From Anaerolineales bacterium (GTDB taxonomy: Bacteria; Chloroflexota; Anaerolineae; Anaerolineales; UBA4823): DNA of 8,403 nt. Made by a program: the position numbers and the translations under genes. The stretch spans positions 1 through 8,403 of the forward strand of contig JAOAHK010000083.1 in the NCBI GenBank assembly GCA_026415275.1, in the 5' to 3' direction. The notes beneath the pieces were generated by a model. The model searched no databases. It had not been told where the DNA came from and was given only the letters and a program-made list of their open reading frames with translations. Shown here one piece after another: positions 6,581-8,403 of the stretch (position 1 is its first letter; the number at the start of each line of letters is the position of its first letter).

Positions 6581-7909
6581 TTATTCACCCGATCCGCTGC
6601 CAATCCCCAGCGGTTGCCATTTCTTCTCATCCTTCAAACGATGTTGGATGCCCTGTCGATCGTGCACTTCGTCAAAGTTTTCGGGCTTGATGAACATCTG
6701 CTCTCCCTGTAATAAGCCATGTATGCCGCTCTGACCAGGTTCGGGACGCTTCTCACCCTTGAACTTCGCTGCTCTTTCGGGTAGATAATCCAACGGCTCC
6801 TCGTAGGTGGTAATATATCCCTCATAGTTACGCAAGACAACTTTGTGATCAGAGTAGCTCAATAGGTAATTGGGCATAACTGGTATCTTGCCTCCCCCGC
6901 CCGGTGCATCAATAATATATTGGTGTACGGCATAGCCTGAGGTGTGCCCGCGCAGTCCTTCCATGATCTCGATTCCTTTACCCACGGGTGTGCGAAAGTG
7001 CCCGGCGCCTTCGACTAAATCGCACTGATAAAGATAGTACGGACGCACACGAATGCGCACCAAGTCATGCACCAGTTGTCTTTGCACATCCACATTGTCG
7101 TTTACCCCAGCTAAGAGTACTGCTTGATTGCCAAGCGGAATGCCAGCACGGGTGAGTTTGTCACAGGCTTCTTCGAGTTCTTTGGTGATCTCATTGGGGG
7201 TGTTGACATGGATATTCATCCACAAGGGATGGTATTTCTGGAGCATGTCGCATAGTTCATCTGTAATGCGCATGGGCAAAAATACTGGCACCCGTGTCCC
7301 GATTCGCACAATCTCGACATGCTCAATTTCCCGCAAGCGGCTGAGAATCTCTTCCAAAATCTTCGGCGCCAGCACCAGCGGGTCGCCGCCGGAGAGCAAC
7401 ACATCGCGAATCTGCGGCGTACGGCGAATATAGGCTAACTGCATCTCAAACTCTTCGCGCGAGAAGGTGGCGGAAGGATCGCCGACAATGCGCGAGCGTG
7501 TGCAATAACGACAATAGCTAGCGCATTGTGTGGTGACCAACATCAAGACGCGGGCGGGATACCGATGAACCAAGCACGGCACGGAGAAAGGGCGATGCTT
7601 AGCGAGCGAGTCTTCCATCATGGCCGTAAAAGGCACCATCTCGGCTGCCGTGGGGATGACTTGCTTACGAATCGGGTCATCGGGATCGTCAGGATCAATT
7701 AGAGAAATAAAATAAGGGGTTATGTCCACCCGGAAGAGGTTGGGGGCATTGAGCGCCTTGCGTTCGCTGTCGGTCAAGGGGATGACTTGGCCGATTTCCT
7801 CAGCGGTGTTCAAGCGGTGGCTCAGTTGCCAGCGCCAGTTGTACCATTGTTCATCGGGAACATCGCGATAAATCGCAGCGCGTTTGGACGGGAAGGGATA
7901 TTTCGCCAT
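6581..7909 (-). CDS. kamA: Lysine 2,3-aminomutase (KamA, radical SAM/PLP enzyme)
   Basis: 442 residues. It converts L-lysine to L-beta-lysine using a 4Fe-4S cluster, S-adenosylmethionine and PLP, in the cytoplasm. The radical-SAM triad is Cys129-x3-Cys133-x2-Cys136 (CASYCRYC), with SGGD at 173-176. PLP is bound by Lys341 in DAPGGGGK. The residues that select lysine in the Clostridium subterminale enzyme (Asp293, Asp330, Arg134) correspond to Asp297, Asp334 and Arg138 here, a constant offset of four, so lysine rather than glutamate is the predicted substrate. The clostridial zinc cysteines are missing: Asn272 replaces the first, and no Cys occurs after residue 296. The start has a strong SD. 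Known uses are lysine fermentation or, with the acetyltransferase AblB, synthesis of the osmolyte N-epsilon-acetyl-beta-lysine; no ablB or fermentation gene is in view. It is transcribed convergently with the MoaD-like gene. Confidence 0.95.
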   Translation of the reverse strand: MAKYPFPSKRAAIYRDVPDEQWYNWRWQLSHRLNTAEEIGQVIPLTDSERKALNAPNLFRVDITPYFISLIDPDDPDDPIRKQVIPTAAEMVPFTAMMEDSLAKHRPFSVPCLVHRYPARVLMLVTTQCASYCRYCTRSRIVGDPSATFSREEFEMQLAYIRRTPQIRDVLLSGGDPLVLAPKILEEILSRLREIEHVEIVRIGTRVPVFLPMRITDELCDMLQKYHPLWMNIHVNTPNEITKELEEACDKLTRAGIPLGNQAVLLAGVNDNVDVQRQLVHDLVRIRVRPYYLYQCDLVEGAGHFRTPVGKGIEIMEGLRGHTSGYAVHQYIIDAPGGGGKIPVMPNYLLSYSDHKVVLRNYEGYITTYEEPLDYLPERAAKFKGEKRPEPGQSGIHGLLQGEQMFIKPENFDEVHDRQGIQHRLKDEKKWQPLGIGSGSGE

Positions 7910-7915
7910 CGATTA

Positions 7916-7922
7916 GCTCCTT
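7916..7922 (-). promoter_or_regulatory. Shine-Dalgarno site of kamA
   Basis: On the minus strand AAGGAGC sits 6 nt before the ATG at 7909-7907. It is the best ribosome-binding site in the window and fixes the kamA start. Confidence 0.8.
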
Positions 7923-7938
7923 TTCTAGCACCAACAAA

Positions 7939-7966
7939 TAGAATCATTTTTCGCAAATTGATTCTA
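7939..7966. promoter_or_regulatory. Operator-like dyad overlapping the kamA -10
   Basis: A perfect 8-bp inverted repeat, TAGAATCA (7939-7946) and TGATTCTA (7959-7966), has centres 20 bp apart, i.e. two helical turns. The distal arm coincides with the kamA -10 box and the other lies just past the predicted start site (~7954). Only one arm would be transcribed, so a DNA site for a dimeric repressor is more likely than an RNA hairpin. The regulator is not identified. Confidence 0.45.
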
Positions 7967-7989
7967 AATGAATATCACATGGGCGTCAA
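7961..7989 (-). promoter_or_regulatory. Sigma-70 promoter of kamA
   Basis: Read on the minus strand, TTGACG (7989-7984) and TAGAAT (7966-7961) are separated by exactly 17 nt. Each box has one mismatch to consensus. Transcription would start near 7954, giving a ~45-nt leader that contains the strong SD. Confidence 0.65.
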
Positions 7990-8246
7990 CAAAAGGGGAA
8001 TTGCAGGTTATGATACTCCTGCATGTAGGATAGTGCTTACGGGGGGTCCACTCTTTGAACGGTAGACCTTCCATGCCATTTCGAGCGAAGCGAGAAATCT
8101 TGGATTCCTCCTCAATGGCTACGCTCTTTTGGATTAATCAGGGAGGTGTTGCGATTTTTCGGAATCACATCGCCGTGTCCCTCTTAAGCTCAATGGAACT
8201 ACCGTAAGGGGCCTTCTTTACCCTAAATTGCAGAAAGCTTAAGCTC
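7990..8246. other. Non-coding spacer upstream of kamA
   Basis: No credible gene is seen on either strand between the kamA promoter and the terminator at 8247. The only short frame on the plus strand (ATG 7979 to TAG 8065, 28 codons) lacks an SD. The spacer holds a 6-bp hairpin (TGCAGG 8002-8007 with CCTGCA 8018-8023), a REP-like stretch (8074-8102) and one copy of an 11-bp direct repeat (8183-8193). On the minus strand a 15-codon frame (PKNRNTSLINPKERSH) precedes the REP-like part and might be the decayed end of a gene or part of a larger repeat. Confidence 0.4.
8074..8102. repeat. REP-like interspersed palindromic element (single copy in window)
   Basis: The core ATTTCGAGCGAAGCGAGAAAT (8078-8098 within this element) has complementary ends ATTTC and GAAAT around an AGCGAAGCGA centre. 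Elements of this form (CATTTCGAGCGAAGCGAGAAATCTT-like) are, to my recollection, widespread short repeats in environmental bacterial genomes, including Chloroflexota. Only one copy is in the window, so repetition in this genome is inferred. Confidence 0.4.
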
Positions 8247-8248
8247 AA
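8183..8248 (+). repeat. 11-bp direct repeat CTTAAGCTCAA
   Basis: CTTAAGCTCAA occurs at 8183-8193 and again at 8238-8248, 55 bp apart. The second copy is part of a 10-bp palindrome AGCTTAAGCT (8236-8245) and abuts the terminator. It could be a footprint of an insertion/deletion event or a pair of protein sites; chance is possible. Confidence 0.3.
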
Positions 8249-8282
8249 AAAGCCCTCATAATCTTCATTACGAGGGCTTTTT
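8247..8282 (-). terminator. Rho-independent terminator (potentially bidirectional)
   Basis: AAAAAGCCCTC (8247-8257) pairs with GAGGGCTTTTT (8272-8282). The stem continues after one A-C mismatch with TAAT/ATTA around a CTTC loop (8263-8266). It has a T-tract on either strand. It begins 18 nt after the stop of the minus-strand frame at 8301, so it most likely terminates that gene. No plus-strand gene precedes it. Confidence 0.85.
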
Positions 8283-8300
8283 GCGGTTAGTCTAAAGTTT

Positions 8301-8402
8301 CTAAGGAGTTAATGCTAAAGCTGCGTTTGCCGTGGCAAGCCCTGCGCCCGTGGCATCTGCGCCCCAACAGACATTTTGAGTTGTCCCAGATGGGGTATAG
8401 AT
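8301..8402 (-). CDS. C-terminus of an unidentified minus-strand protein (5' partial)
   Basis: Reading leftward from the window edge, 33 residues end at a TAG (8303-8301). They are rich in Ala, Thr and Gly (for example TPSGTTQNVCWGADATGAG and NAALALTP), with one Cys and one Trp. A clean intrinsic terminator follows within 20 nt, which is the main reason for calling this frame. The composition would suit an exported, pilin-like or surface protein, but nothing diagnostic is visible and no family is recognised. A competing reading is a plus-strand gene starting at ATG 8312 (LKLRLPWQALRPWHLRP...) behind AAGGAG (8303-8308), but that spacing is only 3 nt and the terminator would sit immediately upstream of it. 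Confidence 0.45.
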   Translation of the reverse strand: MYTPSGTTQNVCWGADATGAGLATANAALALTP

Positions 8403-8403
8403 C

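Noticed and set aside
7128..7433. 101-residue plus-strand frame
   Set aside because: It is antisense to the core of kamA and has no independent support.
7979..8065. 28-codon plus-strand ORF
   Set aside because: No SD, overlaps the kamA promoter, and no recognisable motif.

Overview
The window looks like chromosomal DNA of a Chloroflexota bacterium, most likely class Anaerolineae. This is inferred from intermediate GC content, secreted proteins with Pro/Thr/Ser-rich (TPTPT-like) linkers, a lipobox solute-binding protein, and tandem M42 aminopeptidases next to a zinc-less KamA-type aminomutase. No rRNA, tRNA, CRISPR array or intact mobile element was seen.

Left part (1-4771, + strand). The Pro/Thr-rich C-terminus of a surface protein ends at 227. 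A tight cluster follows: three different M42-family metallo-aminopeptidases in tandem (256-1331, 1307-2407, 2437-3438), then a lipoprotein solute-binding protein (3467-4771). Gaps are 30 nt or less, and the first two peptidases overlap, so this is probably one transcript. The first peptidase is split by a -1 frame change near 640-650 although all its metal ligands survive. The cluster suggests peptide scavenging followed by intracellular trimming to amino acids, but no permease or ATPase gene is in view.

Middle part (4772-6566, + strand). A membrane-anchored LysM/M23 peptidoglycan endopeptidase with an intact catalytic set is followed by a small MoaD/ThiS-type beta-grasp protein ending in Gly-Gly-Gly. 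Each has its own extended -10 promoter candidate. A long hairpin (6527-6566) lies between this gene and the convergent next one.

Right part (6567-8403, mostly - strand). kamA encodes a lysine 2,3-aminomutase. It has the radical-SAM cysteines, the PLP lysine and the lysine-specificity aspartates, but lacks the four zinc cysteines of the clostridial enzyme. It has a strong SD, a near-consensus sigma-70 promoter, and a dyad across the -10 that looks like an operator. The roughly 390-nt gap beyond it holds a REP-like element, a short direct repeat and a clear intrinsic terminator, which probably serves a minus-strand gene whose last 33 codons run off the window edge.

I see no unequivocally new system. 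The best leads are the tandem trio of divergent M42 peptidases with its possible leaderless start, the zinc-less KamA with its operator-like promoter, and the solitary ubiquitin-like protein.
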